Shown: piece after piece, positions 44,512 through 54,091 of the stretch | How the letters are laid out: the number at the start of each line of letters is the position of its first letter | Numbering within the stretch: the stretch's first letter is position 1 | Assembly (NCBI RefSeq): GCF_019195435.1 | Contig: NZ_CP078069.1 | Coordinates: 1,116,001 to 1,180,000, forward strand | Direction of reading: 5' to 3' | Length of the DNA: 64,000 bases | DNA from: Comamonas sp. NLF-1-9 | Lineage (GTDB): Bacteria; Pseudomonadota; Gammaproteobacteria; Burkholderiales; Burkholderiaceae_C | Position numbers and translations under genes: made by a program | The notes under the pieces: model-generated | Databases searched by the model: none | Seen by the model: the letters and a program-made list of their open reading frames with translations, nothing else | What the model was told of the DNA's origin: nothing

Positions 44512-45771
44512 TCAGGCGCCCTGCAGCGCCACCCGCGCGCCGCCCGCACTGCGCCCGAGGGCCGAGCTGGCCAGCTCGGCCACCATGTCCGCCGTAGCCG
44601 CCGACAACGTCCAGCCCAGGTGGCCGTGGCCGGTGTTGTAGAACACATTGGGCTTGCGACCCTGGCCCACGCGCGGCAGCATGCTCGGGGTCATCGGGCG
44701 CAGGCCGGCCCAGGGCACGACCTGGCGCGTGCTCACGCCGGGAAAGCAGGCGTTGACCCAGCGCACCAGCGGCGCGATGCGGTCGGCCCGGATATCCCTG
44801 TTCACGCCATTGAACTCGGCCGTGCCGGCCACGCGAAAGCGCGTCGCGCCCAGGCGGCTCGTGACGAGCTTGGTCTCGTCGTCGAGCAGGCTGACGGTGG
44901 GCGCGGCCTGCTGGCTTGCCTCGTCCTGCAGGTGCACGGTGATCGAGTAGCCCTTGACCGGGTAGATGTTGATGCGGTCGCCCAGTTGCGCCGCCAGCGC
45001 GCGGCTGGCCACGCCGGCGCAGACCAGCACCGCGTCGAAGGACTGCTCGCGCGGGCCGTCTTCGCCGCTCCAGCGCACCAGCGCGCGGCGTCCGTCGCTT
45101 TCAAGGCCTTGCACCTGCGCGCCATAGAGGCAGTGCACCCCCAGGCGCTCGGCGGCAGCGGCCAGGCCGGCGGTGAAGAGATGAATGTCCCCGGTGCAAT
45201 CGCTTTCGGTGAAGTAGCCGCCGTAGTAGTTGCCCGCGAGTGTGGGCTCGATCGCGCGCATCTCCTCGGGCGTGACCGCCCGGCGCTGCAGACCGCCTTC
45301 GGCCAGCAGCCTGGAGACCTCGCCCGCATGCTCGAAACCGGCGCGGTCGCGGTAGATGTGCAAGATGCCCTGCCGGCGCAGATCAAAGTGCAGGCCTTCG
45401 CGCTCGGCCCAGTCAAACAGATGCTGGCGCGCGGCGATCGCCAGGCGCGTGGTCTGCACCGTGTGCTCGCGGTAGCGGGGAAGCTGGGCGATGAATTCGG
45501 CAAACCAGGACAGCTTGTGCCAAGTGGGCCGGGGATTGACCAGCAGCGGCGCATCGCTGCGCAGCATCCACTTGAGGCCCTTGAGCAGCGTGGACGGGTG
45601 GTTCCACACCTCCGCGTTGGAAGCGGAGAGCTGTCCGCCATTGGCGAACGAGGTCTCCATGCCGGCGTAGCGATGGCCCTCCAGCAGGCTTACATCAAAA
45701 CCGCGCCGGGCCAGCGCGTAGGCAGAAGTGACGCCGGTGATACCGGCGCCGATGACGGCGATCGAAGTCAT
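44512..45771 (-). CDS. dadA: D-amino acid dehydrogenase (DadA-type FAD oxidoreductase)
   Basis: This is a DAO-fold flavoprotein that deaminates D-amino acids to 2-oxo acids, passing electrons to the membrane quinone pool. It has 419 residues with an N-terminal FAD motif VIGAGITGVTSAYALARRG, then METSFANGGQLSASNAEVWN, and C-terminal PWAGLRPMTPSMLPRVG and VFYNTGHGHLGWTLSAA, all typical of DadA. A tandem glycine riboswitch lies in its leader, so glycine level is read directly. That suggests the physiological substrate may be glycine or a related small amino acid. Confidence 0.92.
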   Translation of the reverse strand: MTSIAVIGAGITGVTSAYALARRGFDVSLLEGHRYAGMETSFANGGQLSASNAEVWNHPSTLLKGLKWMLRSDAPLLVNPRPTWHKLSWFAEFIAQLPRYREHTVQTTRLAIAARQHLFDWAEREGLHFDLRRQGILHIYRDRAGFEHAGEVSRLLAEGGLQRRAVTPEEMRAIEPTLAGNYYGGYFTESDCTGDIHLFTAGLAAAAERLGVHCLYGAQVQGLESDGRRALVRWSGEDGPREQSFDAVLVCAGVASRALAAQLGDRINIYPVKGYSITVHLQDEASQQAAPTVSLLDDETKLVTSRLGATRFRVAGTAEFNGVNRDIRADRIAPLVRWVNACFPGVSTRQVVPWAGLRPMTPSMLPRVGQGRKPNVFYNTGHGHLGWTLSAATADMVAELASSALGRSAGGARVALQGA

Positions 45772-45831
45772 GTCAGCTCCAAACGTCAGGATGGGTGACG
45801 CGGCATGCACCATGCATGCGGCGTGCCCCCT

Positions 45832-46019
45832 CTGTTCGGAACCTGAGAGATTCGTGTGCCGGCGCTGGGGCGGCACACTTGCTCCTTCGGTGAGGCAAGA
45901 GACGAAGCTGCCTGCTCTTCAGAGTGTGGACGACGGGCCGGTTCCTGTGCCTGAGAGTTTCCGGGGCAGTTGCTCCTTCGGCGTCGCCGGGCGCATGCCC
46001 GGCAAGCTCTCCCGACCCA
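45832..46019 (-). ncRNA. Tandem glycine riboswitch upstream of dadA
   Basis: On the minus strand two aptamers follow each other. The first (about 46019-45945) has GGGAGAG, the core CCGAAGGAGCAA (45970-45981) and CTCAGG (45950-45955). The second (about 45930-45835) repeats CCGAAGGAGCAA (45879-45890) and CTCTCAGG (45842-45849). These are the conserved glycine-riboswitch elements, doubled as is usual. The last aptamer ends about 64 bases before the dadA ATG, and a possible hairpin GCATGC/GCATGC lies in the space between. Confidence 0.9.
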
Positions 46020-46075
46020 TCCAAGGCCGCCATCCTAGCAGAGAGTGAGGCCTGCTCAGCGGCCGGCCAAACCAC

Positions 46076-47719
46076 TCAAAGGCCGGGCAGCTTGTAGTCC
46101 TTGAGCTGCTCGCGCAGCTTGCTCTTTTGCATCTTGCCGGTAGCGCCCAGCGGGATCGCCTCGACGAACACCACGTCGTCGGGGATCTGCCACTTGGCCA
46201 TCTTGCCTTCGTAGAACCCGAGCAGCTCTTCGCGCGTGACCTCGGCGCCGGGTTTGGTCACCACGGCGATGATCGGGCGTTCGTCCCACTTGGGGTGGGC
46301 CATGCCGACGCAGGCGGCCATGGCCACGGCCGGGTGCGCCATGGCGATGTTCTCGATGTCGATGGAACTGATCCATTCGCCGCCGGACTTGATCACGTCC
46401 TTGCTGCGGTCGGTGATCTGCATGAAGCCGTCGGCATCGATGGTGGCCACGTCGCCCGTGGGAAACCAGCCGTGCCCGGCCTCGTCGTAGACCAGCGGAT
46501 CGGTCGTGCCCTTGAAGTAGCGCGCCAATATCCAGGGGCCGCGCACCAGCAGGTCGCCATAGGTCTTGCCGTCCCAGGGCTGGTCCTTGCCGTCGTCCCC
46601 GACGATCTTCATGTCCACGCCAAAGAGCGCCCGCCCCTGCTTGGTGCGGATGTGCAGTTGCTCTTCGGGCGAGAGCTTGAGCTGCTTGTTCTTGAGCGTG
46701 CACAGCGTGCCCAGCGGACTGGTCTCGGTCATGCCCCAGGCGTGCAGCACGTCCACGCCGTACTGGTCGCGGAAGGTGTCGATCATCGCGGGCGGGCAGG
46801 CCGAGCCGCCGATCACGGTGCGCGTGAGGGTGGAGAACTTGAGCCCGTTGGCCGCCATGTGCGACAGCAGCATCTGCCAGATCGTCGGCACGCCGGCGGC
46901 AAACGTCACCTGCTCGGCCTCCATCAGCTCGTAGATCGACTTGCCATCCATCGCGGGGCCGGGAAAGACCACTTTGCAGCCGGTGAGCGCCGCGCCGTAG
47001 GGCAGGCCCCAGGCGTTGACGTGAAACATCGGCACGACCGGCATCATGGAGTCGCGCGCCGACAGGTTCATCGCGTCGGGCAGGCAGCCGCCATAGGCGT
47101 GCAGCACGGTAGAGCGGTGGCTGTACAGCGCGCCCTTGGGATCGCCCGTGGTGCCACTGGTGTAGCACAGCCCGGCGGCGGTGTTCTCGTCGAACTGCGG
47201 CCAGCTGTATTGCTCGGAGGCTGCCGCAATCCAGGCCTCGTAGCTCAGCAGACCGGGGATGCCGCTGTCCGCGGGCAACTTGTCGGCCTCGCACAGCAGC
47301 ACCCAGGATTTGACCGTGGGGCACTTGGCGTGCACCGCCTGCACCAGCGGCAGGAAGCTGGCGTCAAAGCACACCACCTTGTCTTCGGCGTGGTTGATGA
47401 TCCACACCAGTTGCGCCGGATGCAGGCGCGGGTTGAGCGTATGCATCACGCGCCCCGAACCGGCGACGCCGAAGTACAGCTCCATGTGCCGATAGCCATT
47501 CCATGCGATGGAGGCAATGCGGTCGCCCGGCTCGGTACCCGCCGCCTCCAGCGCATTGGCCAGGCGTTTGGCGCGCCGCGCCAGATCGGCGTAGGTGTAG
47601 CGGTGCATGTCGCCCTCCACCCGGCGCGAGACGATCTCGCCGTCGCCATGGTGGCGCTCGGCGAAGTCGATCAGCATGGAAATCAACAAGGGTTGGCTCT
47701 GCATCTGTCCGAGCAGCAT
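46076..47719 (-). CDS. Fatty acid-CoA ligase, AlkK-like
   Basis: This is an ANL-superfamily acyl-CoA synthetase of 547 residues. [20 protein letters not shown] is the phosphate loop; [31 protein letters not shown] and [15 protein letters not shown] follow, and the catalytic Lys is in GATGKMQK. The overall run closely resembles medium-chain AlkK of alkane degraders. An AAGGAG site precedes the ATG. It feeds acyl-CoA to the nearby thiolase/FadB-like pair. Chain-length preference is not certain. Confidence 0.92.
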   Translation of the reverse strand: MLLGQMQSQPLLISMLIDFAERHHGDGEIVSRRVEGDMHRYTYADLARRAKRLANALEAAGTEPGDRIASIAWNGYRHMELYFGVAGSGRVMHTLNPRLHPAQLVWIINHAEDKVVCFDASFLPLVQAVHAKCPTVKSWVLLCEADKLPADSGIPGLLSYEAWIAAASEQYSWPQFDENTAAGLCYTSGTTGDPKGALYSHRSTVLHAYGGCLPDAMNLSARDSMMPVVPMFHVNAWGLPYGAALTGCKVVFPGPAMDGKSIYELMEAEQVTFAAGVPTIWQMLLSHMAANGLKFSTLTRTVIGGSACPPAMIDTFRDQYGVDVLHAWGMTETSPLGTLCTLKNKQLKLSPEEQLHIRTKQGRALFGVDMKIVGDDGKDQPWDGKTYGDLLVRGPWILARYFKGTTDPLVYDEAGHGWFPTGDVATIDADGFMQITDRSKDVIKSGGEWISSIDIENIAMAHPAVAMAACVGMAHPKWDERPIIAVVTKPGAEVTREELLGFYEGKMAKWQIPDDVVFVEAIPLGATGKMQKSKLREQLKDYKLPGL

Positions 47720-47877
47720 GGGGTCTCCTTTTTCGGTCGGCAAACGAAACGCCGCCATGTTAGCTCTGGCCTGCGGCCGCCTCGTGCGTGCGCCCCGCGT
47801 GGCTGCACGCGACTTGTCCCCTACAGGACAAGAGCGCACGCGCCAGCAGCGCTTGCCGCTTCGTCCCACAATGGGCC

Positions 47878-49356
47878 ATGGATATGCGCGCCACGCCTGC
47901 CCCCGAAGCACGAGGCCCCGCCTGGCAAGCGGGCTTTGCCACGCTGGGCGAGCCCTTCTTCACGGCGCTTGCGCCCAGCCCCCTGCCCGAGCCGCATTGG
48001 ATCGCGCGCAACCGTGAGCTTGCCGCAGAACTGGGCCTGGAGCCCGCCTGGCTCGACAGCGACCAGGCCTTGCAAGCCCTGAGCGGCAATGCCACGCTGC
48101 CCGGCAGCACGCCGCTGGCAAGCGTCTATGGCGGACATCAGTTCGGCGTCTGGGCCGGGCGTCTGGGCGACGGGCGCGCGCTGCTGCTGGGCGAGACGGC
48201 GCAAGGTCAGGAACTGCAGCTCAAGGGTAGCGGACGCACGCCTTATTCGCGCGGCGCCGACGGGCGCGCGGTGCTGCGCTCGAGCATTCGTGAATACCTG
48301 GCCAGCTGCGCCATGCACGGCCTGGCGATACCCAGCACCCAGGCGCTCGCCCTGGTCGGCTCGCCCCTGCCGGTGCAGCGCGAGACGCTGGAGAGCGCTG
48401 CCGTGCTCACGCGCGTGGCACCGAGCTTCATCCGCTTTGGCCACTTCGAGTGGTTTGCCGCGCAGGGGCAGGAGCCGGCGCTGCGCCGCCTGGCCGATTA
48501 CGTGATCGAGCGCTACTACCCCGCCTGCCGCACGGCCGATGCCGCCCAGGGCAATGCCTACGCCGCGCTGCTGCGCGCGGTGAGCGAGCGCACCGCCGCC
48601 CTGATCGCGCAGTGGCAGGCGGTAGGCTTCATGCACGGCGTGATGAATACCGACAACATGAGCATCCTGGGCCTGACGCTGGACTACGGCCCGTTTCAGT
48701 TCATGGACGGCTTTGACCCGCAGCACATCTGCAACCACAGCGACCAGCTCGGTCGCTACGCCTTCGACGAGCAGCCGGCCGTGGCCCACTGGAACCTGGC
48801 CTGCCTGGCACGCGCGCTGCTGCCGCTGATCGAGGAGCTGCCCCACGCCCAGGCAGCGATCTCCGCCTACCCCGGCGCGTTCGAGGCGCATTACATGGCA
48901 CAGATGCGGCGCAAGCTGGGGCTGAGCGCGCCCTTCGAAGGCGACGCCGAATCCCTTGCGCAGCTGCTGCGGCTGCTGGCGCGCGAAGGCGTGGACTACA
49001 GCATCTTTTGGCGCAGCTATTCGCAAGCCTGTGCCAGCGGCACGCCGAAAGCGGCGGCCGATCTGTTCATCGACCGCACGGCGTTCCACGATTGGTTGCT
49101 AGCGTTTTCAGAGCTGTTAGCGCAGGCTGGTATTGTGCAAAACCCCGATTTGATGCTCAAAACCAATCCGAAATTCGTGCTGCGCAACCATCTGGCAGAG
49201 CTGTGCATCCGCGCGGCGAAACTTCAGGACTTTTCCGTCATCGAAGCTCTGCAGCAGGTGCTCATGCGCCCGTTCGACGACCATCCCGACCACCAAGCCT
49301 GGGCCGGCCCGCCGCCCGACTGGGCGGCCTCTCTCACCCTGAGTTGCTCCTCATGA
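47878..49356 (+). CDS. selO: SelO family protein adenylyltransferase (AMPylase)
   Basis: SelO is a pseudokinase-fold enzyme that transfers AMP to Ser, Thr or Tyr of target proteins during oxidative stress. The 492-residue protein has [66 protein letters not shown] and [12 protein letters not shown]. It ends LSCSS, with Cys in the place of the selenocysteine of animal SelO, the conserved C-terminal redox site. Its stop overlaps the msrB start (ATGA). Part of its C-terminal third is unusually AT-rich and may derive from a repeat. Confidence 0.93.
   Translation: MDMRATPAPEARGPAWQAGFATLGEPFFTALAPSPLPEPHWIARNRELAAELGLEPAWLDSDQALQALSGNATLPGSTPLASVYGGHQFGVWAGRLGDGRALLLGETAQGQELQLKGSGRTPYSRGADGRAVLRSSIREYLASCAMHGLAIPSTQALALVGSPLPVQRETLESAAVLTRVAPSFIRFGHFEWFAAQGQEPALRRLADYVIERYYPACRTADAAQGNAYAALLRAVSERTAALIAQWQAVGFMHGVMNTDNMSILGLTLDYGPFQFMDGFDPQHICNHSDQLGRYAFDEQPAVAHWNLACLARALLPLIEELPHAQAAISAYPGAFEAHYMAQMRRKLGLSAPFEGDAESLAQLLRLLAREGVDYSIFWRSYSQACASGTPKAAADLFIDRTAFHDWLLAFSELLAQAGIVQNPDLMLKTNPKFVLRNHLAELCIRAAKLQDFSVIEALQQVLMRPFDDHPDHQAWAGPPPDWAASLTLSCSS
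49095..49162 (+). repeat. Possible degenerate ATAGCTGC/GCGCTTG repeat inside selO (copy D)
   Basis: From 49112 the order AGCTG..AGCGC, then a spacer, then CCCGATTTGATGC resembles copy A at 13399. The stretch is lower in GC than the rest of selO and encodes [17 protein letters not shown] just before the conserved NPKFVLRN. The match is weak, so this is a tentative call. Confidence 0.35.
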
Positions 49357-49760
49357 CCTATCCGATACGCAAGACCGACGACGAATGGCGCTCGCTGCTC
49401 GCCGGCAAGCAGGCGGAAGCCGGCGCCTACGAGGTGACGCGCCACGCCGCCACCGAGCGCCCGTTTACCGGCAAATACGAAAGCCACTGGCAGGACGGGC
49501 GTTACCACTGCATCTGCTGCGGCGCGCAGCTGTTCGAATCGGGCACCAAGTTCGATGCCGGCTGCGGCTGGCCCAGCTTCTCGCAGGCGCTGCCCGGCGC
49601 CATCCGCGAAACCGTGGACCGCAGTCACGGCATGGTGCGCACCGAGACCACTTGCGCGCAGTGCGGCGCCCACCTGGGCCACGTCTTCGAAGACGGCCCC
49701 GCACCCACAGGCCTGCGTTACTGCATGAATTCGGCGGCGCTGGACTTCGAACCGCGATAA
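49353..49760 (+). CDS. msrB: Peptide-methionine (R)-S-oxide reductase MsrB
   Basis: This enzyme reduces methionine-R-sulfoxide in proteins. It has 135 residues; the zinc cysteines are CICC and [10 protein letters not shown], and the catalytic Cys124 is in [22 protein letters not shown] is the family signature. It is translationally coupled to selO by a 4-base overlap, which makes a two-gene redox unit. Confidence 0.97.
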   Translation: MTYPIRKTDDEWRSLLAGKQAEAGAYEVTRHAATERPFTGKYESHWQDGRYHCICCGAQLFESGTKFDAGCGWPSFSQALPGAIRETVDRSHGMVRTETTCAQCGAHLGHVFEDGPAPTGLRYCMNSAALDFEPR

Positions 49761-49771
49761 TCCGGCACTCC

Positions 49772-50341
49772 ATGCGTCTGCTGCTCGACTTCTTCCCCAT
49801 CCTGCTGTTCTTCGTTGCCTACAAATGGCAAGGCATTTACATGGGCACCGCGGTGCTCATGGGTGCCACCGTGGTGCAGATGGCCATCGTCTGGCGCCTG
49901 GACAAGAAGCTCAGCACCATGCACAAGGCGACGCTGGTGCTGATTCTGCTTTTCGGCGCGCTCACGCTGGCGCTGCAGGACGAACGCTTCATCAAATGGA
50001 AGCCCACGGTGCTCTACGCCGCGATGGCGCTGGCCTTGGCGGTCGCGCTGTGGATCTACCACAAGAACTTTCTCAAGATCATGCTGGGCAGCCAGATCGC
50101 GCTGCCCGAGATGGTCTGGCAACGGCTCACGCTGGCCTGGGTCGGCTACTGCGTCTTTATGGCGGTGCTCAATGGCTATGTGGCCGCCTACTTTTCCACC
50201 GACGCCTGGATGGACTTCAAGCTCTGGGGCTATGTCTTCCCGGTGCTTTTCATCCTGGGCCAAGGCCTGTATATCGCGCGCCACCTGAGTGAGGCGCCCC
50301 AGGGCGCAGCGTCGTCCGCGGCCTCGGAGGCGCCTGAATGA
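49772..50341 (+). CDS. yciB: Inner membrane septation protein YciB (IspZ family)
   Basis: This is an inner-membrane protein of 189 residues with five or six helices, starting [19 protein letters not shown], a typical YciB start. It is linked to cell-envelope and septum assembly in other bacteria. [18 protein letters not shown] and [20 protein letters not shown] are family blocks. It overlaps bolA by four bases. Confidence 0.93.
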   Translation: MRLLLDFFPILLFFVAYKWQGIYMGTAVLMGATVVQMAIVWRLDKKLSTMHKATLVLILLFGALTLALQDERFIKWKPTVLYAAMALALAVALWIYHKNFLKIMLGSQIALPEMVWQRLTLAWVGYCVFMAVLNGYVAAYFSTDAWMDFKLWGYVFPVLFILGQGLYIARHLSEAPQGAASSAASEAPE

Positions 50342-50631
50342 GTACCACCGTCACGCCGGCGGGCACGGGCAACGCGGTGACCGCCGAAGCCATGGACGCG
50401 CGCCTGCGCGAGCTGCTTGACCCCGGCCTGCTCGAAGTGCTGGACGAAAGCCGTCTGCACGAGGGGCACGCCGGCGCCAACGGCACGGGCTACGGCACCC
50501 ATTTTCGGGTGCGCATTGCGGCTGCTTCCCTGCAAGGCCACAGCCGGGTGCAGCAGCACCGGCTTGTGTATGATGCGCTGCGCCCCTTCATAGCGGCGGG
50601 TGCGCACGCGATCGCCATCGAAATTCTCTGA
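50338..50631 (+). CDS. bolA: BolA family protein
   Basis: This is a small BolA-fold protein of 97 residues ([21 protein letters not shown], then [20 protein letters not shown] and the conserved His in [10 protein letters not shown]). BolA proteins act with monothiol glutaredoxins in Fe-S trafficking or as regulators. The start overlaps yciB (ATGA). Confidence 0.9.
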   Translation: MSTTVTPAGTGNAVTAEAMDARLRELLDPGLLEVLDESRLHEGHAGANGTGYGTHFRVRIAAASLQGHSRVQQHRLVYDALRPFIAAGAHAIAIEIL

Positions 50632-50661
50632 CCCGGATGCTTGCACCCTCCCGGGTTTTTT
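50631..50661 (+). terminator. Hairpin with T-run after bolA
   Basis: A 6-bp stem ACCCGG/CCGGGT with a 14-base loop is followed by six T residues, beginning at the bolA stop and ending 35 bases before the next ATG. It is probably a partial terminator inside the block. Confidence 0.6.
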
Positions 50662-50695
50662 GCTCTCTCCCCTTCCCTCCTCCTCGCACATTTCC

Positions 50696-51481
50696 ATGCA
50701 AAACAAGCTCTTGTCCGGCCTGATGGCCGTTGCCGTCGTTGCTGCCACCGCCCTGCCGGCGGCCGCCCAGAACCTGGCCATCGTCAATGGCAAGGCCGTG
50801 CCCACGGCGCGCGCCGAGCTGATCGAGCAGCAACTGCAGCAGGCGGGCCGCGAAGTCACGCCCGACATCAAGAAGCAGGTGCGCGAAGAAGTCATCGCGC
50901 GCGAAATCTTCATGCAGGAGGCGCAAAAGCGCGGCCTGCAAAACAGCAAGGACTTCAAGGACCAGATGGAACTGGCTCGCCAGGCCCTTCTGATTCGCGA
51001 GCTGTTTGCCGACTACCAGAAGAAAAACCCGGTGACCGACGCCGAAATCCAGGCCGAGTACGACAAGTTCGTCGCCGCCAACGCCGGCAAGGAATACAAG
51101 GCCAGCCACATCCTGGTCGAAAACGAAGACCAGGCCAAGGCCATCATCGCCCAGCTCGACAAGGGCGGCAATTTCGAGGAAATCGCCAAGAAGGAATCCA
51201 AGGACCCGGGCTCTGGCGCCAAGGGCGGCGACCTGGGCTGGGCCAACCCGAGCAGCTACGTGCCCGAATTCACCGAAGCCATGATCAAGCTTGAAAAAGG
51301 CAAGGTCACCCAGACGCCGGTGAAGAGCCAGTTCGGCTGGCACGTCATCCGCCTGGACGATACGCGCGATGCCCAGCTGCCCAAGCTCGACGAGGTCAAG
51401 GACCAGGTGCGCCAGCAGCTGGAGCAGCAAAAGCTGATGCAATTCCAGCAGGACCTGCGCACCAAGGCCAAGGTGGAATGA
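50696..51481 (+). CDS. Periplasmic parvulin-type peptidyl-prolyl isomerase
   Basis: This is a secreted folding catalyst of the PpiC/PrsA/SurA kind (261 residues). A signal peptide (residues 1-24, ALPAAAQ) precedes a helical N-terminal part and the parvulin domain with YKASHILVENEDQAKAII, GGDLGWANPSSYVPEF and SQFGWHVIRLDD. No ribosome site is visible before the ATG. A terminator with a TTCG loop follows. Confidence 0.92.
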   Translation: MQNKLLSGLMAVAVVAATALPAAAQNLAIVNGKAVPTARAELIEQQLQQAGREVTPDIKKQVREEVIAREIFMQEAQKRGLQNSKDFKDQMELARQALLIRELFADYQKKNPVTDAEIQAEYDKFVAANAGKEYKASHILVENEDQAKAIIAQLDKGGNFEEIAKKESKDPGSGAKGGDLGWANPSSYVPEFTEAMIKLEKGKVTQTPVKSQFGWHVIRLDDTRDAQLPKLDEVKDQVRQQLEQQKLMQFQQDLRTKAKVE

Positions 51482-51511
51482 AGCGCCGCCACTGACGCCA
51501 GCCAAACGCAG

Positions 51512-51533
51512 CGCGGCCTTCGGGCCGCGTTTT
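51512..51533. terminator. Rho-independent terminator after the parvulin gene
   Basis: A 7-bp stem CGCGGCC/GGCCGCG closed by a TTCG tetraloop is followed by TTTT. It lies between two convergent genes, mainly serving the plus-strand gene. Confidence 0.85.
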
Positions 51534-52303
51534 CATTGCGCCAGCGCCCAGCCCGCGAGCATCAGCGCACCGATCAACACCGGCTGGTGCAGCATGTAGT
51601 ACGGCAGGCTGTGGCGCCCCAGCAGCATCAGGGTGCGCCCGGGCCAGCCAGGCGCTCGCCGTGCGAGCCACGCCGGCCGGCGCGCAAGCAGCCACTGCCC
51701 CAGCGCCATCCCCCACCAGAACACGCCCATCCAGGGAAACAGCGGCACATAGTCTTCGGTGATCGGCTTGTGCGTGATGAAGCCCAGCCAGTTGAGCCAG
51801 CGTCCGTTGAAGGCATCGGCCCAACCGGCAGGCGCGGCATCGAGCAGATGGCGCGCAAGCCAGGGCAGCAGCAGCGCAAGCAGACCCGCAAGCCACAGGC
51901 CGCGTCCCCAGCCCGCGCTAAGGCGCGCCAGCAGCCACATCAGCGCGATGCCGTGCAGCACGCCGAAGTAGATGAAGCTGTGCGGGAACATGAGCAGTGA
52001 GCCGGCGCTTACCAGCAGCGCGCAGCCGGCGATCTGCAACCAGCGCTTGCCAAAGCGCCGCCAGCCCACGCCCTGGGCTTGCGCCACCGCTTGCGCCATG
52101 CCCGCGCACAGCAGGAACAGGCTCAGGATCAGGGTGCGCTGCACCGTCCACAGCGGGTCGCGGTAGAAGTCCTGGCGCCACCAGCCGAAGTGGTTCAGAT
52201 CGAAACCGAAGTGGTAGAGCGTCATCCACACCAACGCCAGGCCGCGCAGTGCGTCCAGTGCGCCGTAGCGCGGCGCCCCGCTCGAACGGTTGCTCGCATG
52301 CAT
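51533..52303 (-). CDS. DUF1624 / heparan-alpha-glucosaminide N-acetyltransferase-like membrane protein
   Basis: This is a multi-pass membrane protein of 256 residues with about seven helices. ALDALRGLALVWMTLYHFGFDLNHF is close to the DUF1624 start, and SLPYYMLHQPVL near the C-terminus is the family acceptor-side motif. Members probably transfer acyl groups across the membrane to sugars; the target here is unknown. The start at 52303 is preferred, but the frame is open further upstream towards the tRNA. Confidence 0.8.
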   Translation of the reverse strand: MHASNRSSGAPRYGALDALRGLALVWMTLYHFGFDLNHFGWWRQDFYRDPLWTVQRTLILSLFLLCAGMAQAVAQAQGVGWRRFGKRWLQIAGCALLVSAGSLLMFPHSFIYFGVLHGIALMWLLARLSAGWGRGLWLAGLLALLLPWLARHLLDAAPAGWADAFNGRWLNWLGFITHKPITEDYVPLFPWMGVFWWGMALGQWLLARRPAWLARRAPGWPGRTLMLLGRHSLPYYMLHQPVLIGALMLAGWALAQ

Positions 52304-52330
52304 GCGCTTCACTCCCAGGCTGCGCGGCAA

Positions 52331-52360
52331 AACAAAAGGGGCCGGCGCAATGCCGGCCCC
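52331..52360 (-). terminator. Terminator after tRNA-Pro
   Basis: On the minus strand a 9-bp perfect stem GGGGCCGGC/GCCGGCCCC with a 5-base loop is followed by TTTTGTT. It lies 8 bases beyond the tRNA 3' end. Confidence 0.85.
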
Positions 52361-52367
52361 ATGGTAC

Positions 52368-52444
<77 letters not shown>

Positions 52445-52475
52445 ATAGCCTGTGCTGCCACGCGGGCCGCGCCGC

Positions 52476-52721
52476 TCAGCGGCTGGGCGCGGGGCCGCGT
52501 CCCGCCAGGTGGCGGAAGGTGATGCGCCCCTTGCTCAGGTCGTAGGGCGACATCTCGAGCGACACCTTGTCGCCCGCGAGAATGCGAATGTGGTGCTTGC
52601 GCATCTTGCCGCCGGTGTAGGCGATGAGCTGGTGGCCGTTGTCCAGCGTGACGCGAAAACGCGAATCGGGCAGCACCTCGGTGACGCTGCCCTGCATTTC
52701 TATGAGTTCTTCCTTTGCCAT
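52476..52721 (-). CDS. infA: Translation initiation factor IF-1
   Basis: This is a small S1-fold factor with [19 protein letters not shown] and [20 protein letters not shown]. At 81 residues it is about nine longer than the usual 72, with the extra tail RGPAPSR. It resembles the second IF-1 type that betaproteobacteria carry apart from the ribosomal-protein operon. No obvious ribosome site is seen before the ATG. Confidence 0.95.
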   Translation of the reverse strand: MAKEELIEMQGSVTEVLPDSRFRVTLDNGHQLIAYTGGKMRKHHIRILAGDKVSLEMSPYDLSKGRITFRHLAGRGPAPSR

Positions 52722-52859
52722 AAAGGTCTGTGCTTTTCTCCGGATGGGTCGCTGCCGCGCTCAAGACAACCCCGCCGCGCAAGCAAAAAACAATCGCGTA
52801 TTGTACTTCAGGCCTCGGTTTGTGCCCAAACCGCTACACTGCATGCTTTTGCATCCGCC

Positions 52860-53711
52860 GTGCCAGACCGTCTCGCCATCGCCCTTCAACACCTCGCGCC
52901 CAAGCAGGCCCTGACGCAACTGGCCGGCTATGGGGCGACGGCGCAAGCCGGGCGCTGGACCACCGCCGTCATACGCTGGTTCGTGCGGCGCTACGGCGTG
53001 GACATGACGGAAGCAGAGCAAGCCGACATTGCCGCCTACGCCAGCTTCAACGCCTTTTTCACCCGGGCGCTCAAGCCCGGAGCGCGCCCGCTGGCAGACA
53101 GCGACCTCGTCTGCCCGGTGGACGGCCAGCTCAGCCAGTTCGGCAGCCTGCGCGAGGGGCGCCTGCTGCAAGCCAAGGGACACGACTACAGCGCTGCGGC
53201 GCTGCTCGGCGCCGATGCGCCGCTCGCCGCCCGGTTCGAGGACGGGCTGTTTGCCACCCTCTACCTGAGCCCGCGTGACTACCACCGCGTGCACATGCCG
53301 TGTCGCGCCCGGCTGCTGCGCATGCGGCACGTGCCCGGCAGCCTGTATTCGGTCAATCCGCTGACCGCACGCCATGTGCCCGGCCTGTTCGCGCGCAATG
53401 AACGCGTGGTCTGCCTGTTTGAAACCGAGTTCGGCCCCATGGCCATGGTGCTCGTGGGCGCCACCATCGTGGGCAGCATCTGCACCACCTGGCATGGGCA
53501 GGTGAATCCGCCGCGCGGCGCGCCCATGCGCCACTGGGATTACAGCGATCAGGAGATCGTGCTTGCGCAGGGGCAGGAGATGGGCCGCTTTCAGCTCGGC
53601 TCGACCGTCATCGTGCTGCTGCCGAGAGGCGAATTGCGCTGGTCGGACGGCTGGAGCACACCGGGCCCGGTGCGCATGGGCCAAGCCATGGCTTACAGGC
53701 CGTGCGAATAG
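52860..53711 (+). CDS. psd: Phosphatidylserine decarboxylase proenzyme
   Basis: This membrane-bound pyruvoyl enzyme makes phosphatidylethanolamine. The GTG start at 52860 gives the family N-terminus (VPDRLAIALQHLAPKQALT). Other motifs are ASFNAFFTRALKPGARPL, LSPRDYHRVHMPC and VGATIVGSI. The self-cleavage site is LGST with Ser248. The length is 283 residues. The 3' end overlaps the convergent small gene by 19 bases. Confidence 0.95.
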   Translation: MPDRLAIALQHLAPKQALTQLAGYGATAQAGRWTTAVIRWFVRRYGVDMTEAEQADIAAYASFNAFFTRALKPGARPLADSDLVCPVDGQLSQFGSLREGRLLQAKGHDYSAAALLGADAPLAARFEDGLFATLYLSPRDYHRVHMPCRARLLRMRHVPGSLYSVNPLTARHVPGLFARNERVVCLFETEFGPMAMVLVGATIVGSICTTWHGQVNPPRGAPMRHWDYSDQEIVLAQGQEMGRFQLGSTVIVLLPRGELRWSDGWSTPGPVRMGQAMAYRPCE

Positions 53712-53974
53712 CCGATGTTTTCCACCGTCGGCACACGCTCGGTGGTGAAGAGCAGTGGTGACACCTCAAGCTCGCGCGTTGCCACCGGCTCGTTGCGGCC
53801 CACCAGATAGACCATCAGTTCAAGCCGGCGCAGTTTCACGTAGTCCACGGTTTCCCAGCGTCCCGCATGCTTGACCTGCGTGCCCTGGCGAAACAGCGGC
53901 ATGGTGAAGCGCCGGCTCCAGCCCTGAGGAACGATCTCGGGCAGCGCTTCATTGGGCTTGGCTTGGATCTGCAT
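53693..53974 (-). CDS. Conserved hypothetical protein (93 residues)
   Basis: This is a small soluble protein with the segments GWSRRFTMPLFRQGTQVKHAG and YVKLRRLELMVYLVGRNEPVATREL. I cannot name its family. An AGGAT-like site precedes the ATG. The coding run overlaps psd by 19 bases at its 3' end, so a false call is possible, but the compact conserved-looking composition and own start favour a real gene. Confidence 0.6.
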   Translation of the reverse strand: MQIQAKPNEALPEIVPQGWSRRFTMPLFRQGTQVKHAGRWETVDYVKLRRLELMVYLVGRNEPVATRELEVSPLLFTTERVPTVENIGYSHGL

Positions 53975-54015
53975 ACATCCTGCTTATCGGCAGATTCGCG
54001 GCAAACATGAGCGAC

Positions 54016-54039
54016 AAAAAACCACCCTTGCGGGTGGTT
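54016..54039 (-). terminator. Rho-independent terminator after aceA
   Basis: On the minus strand the stem AACCACCC/GGGTGGTT with a 4-base loop is followed by a T-run. It is 52 bases after the aceA stop. Confidence 0.85.
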
Positions 54040-54091
54040 CGTGGCCCCGCCGGCGCCAGCGCCGACCGGGGGCGGGCCCGGGCGCAGCCGT

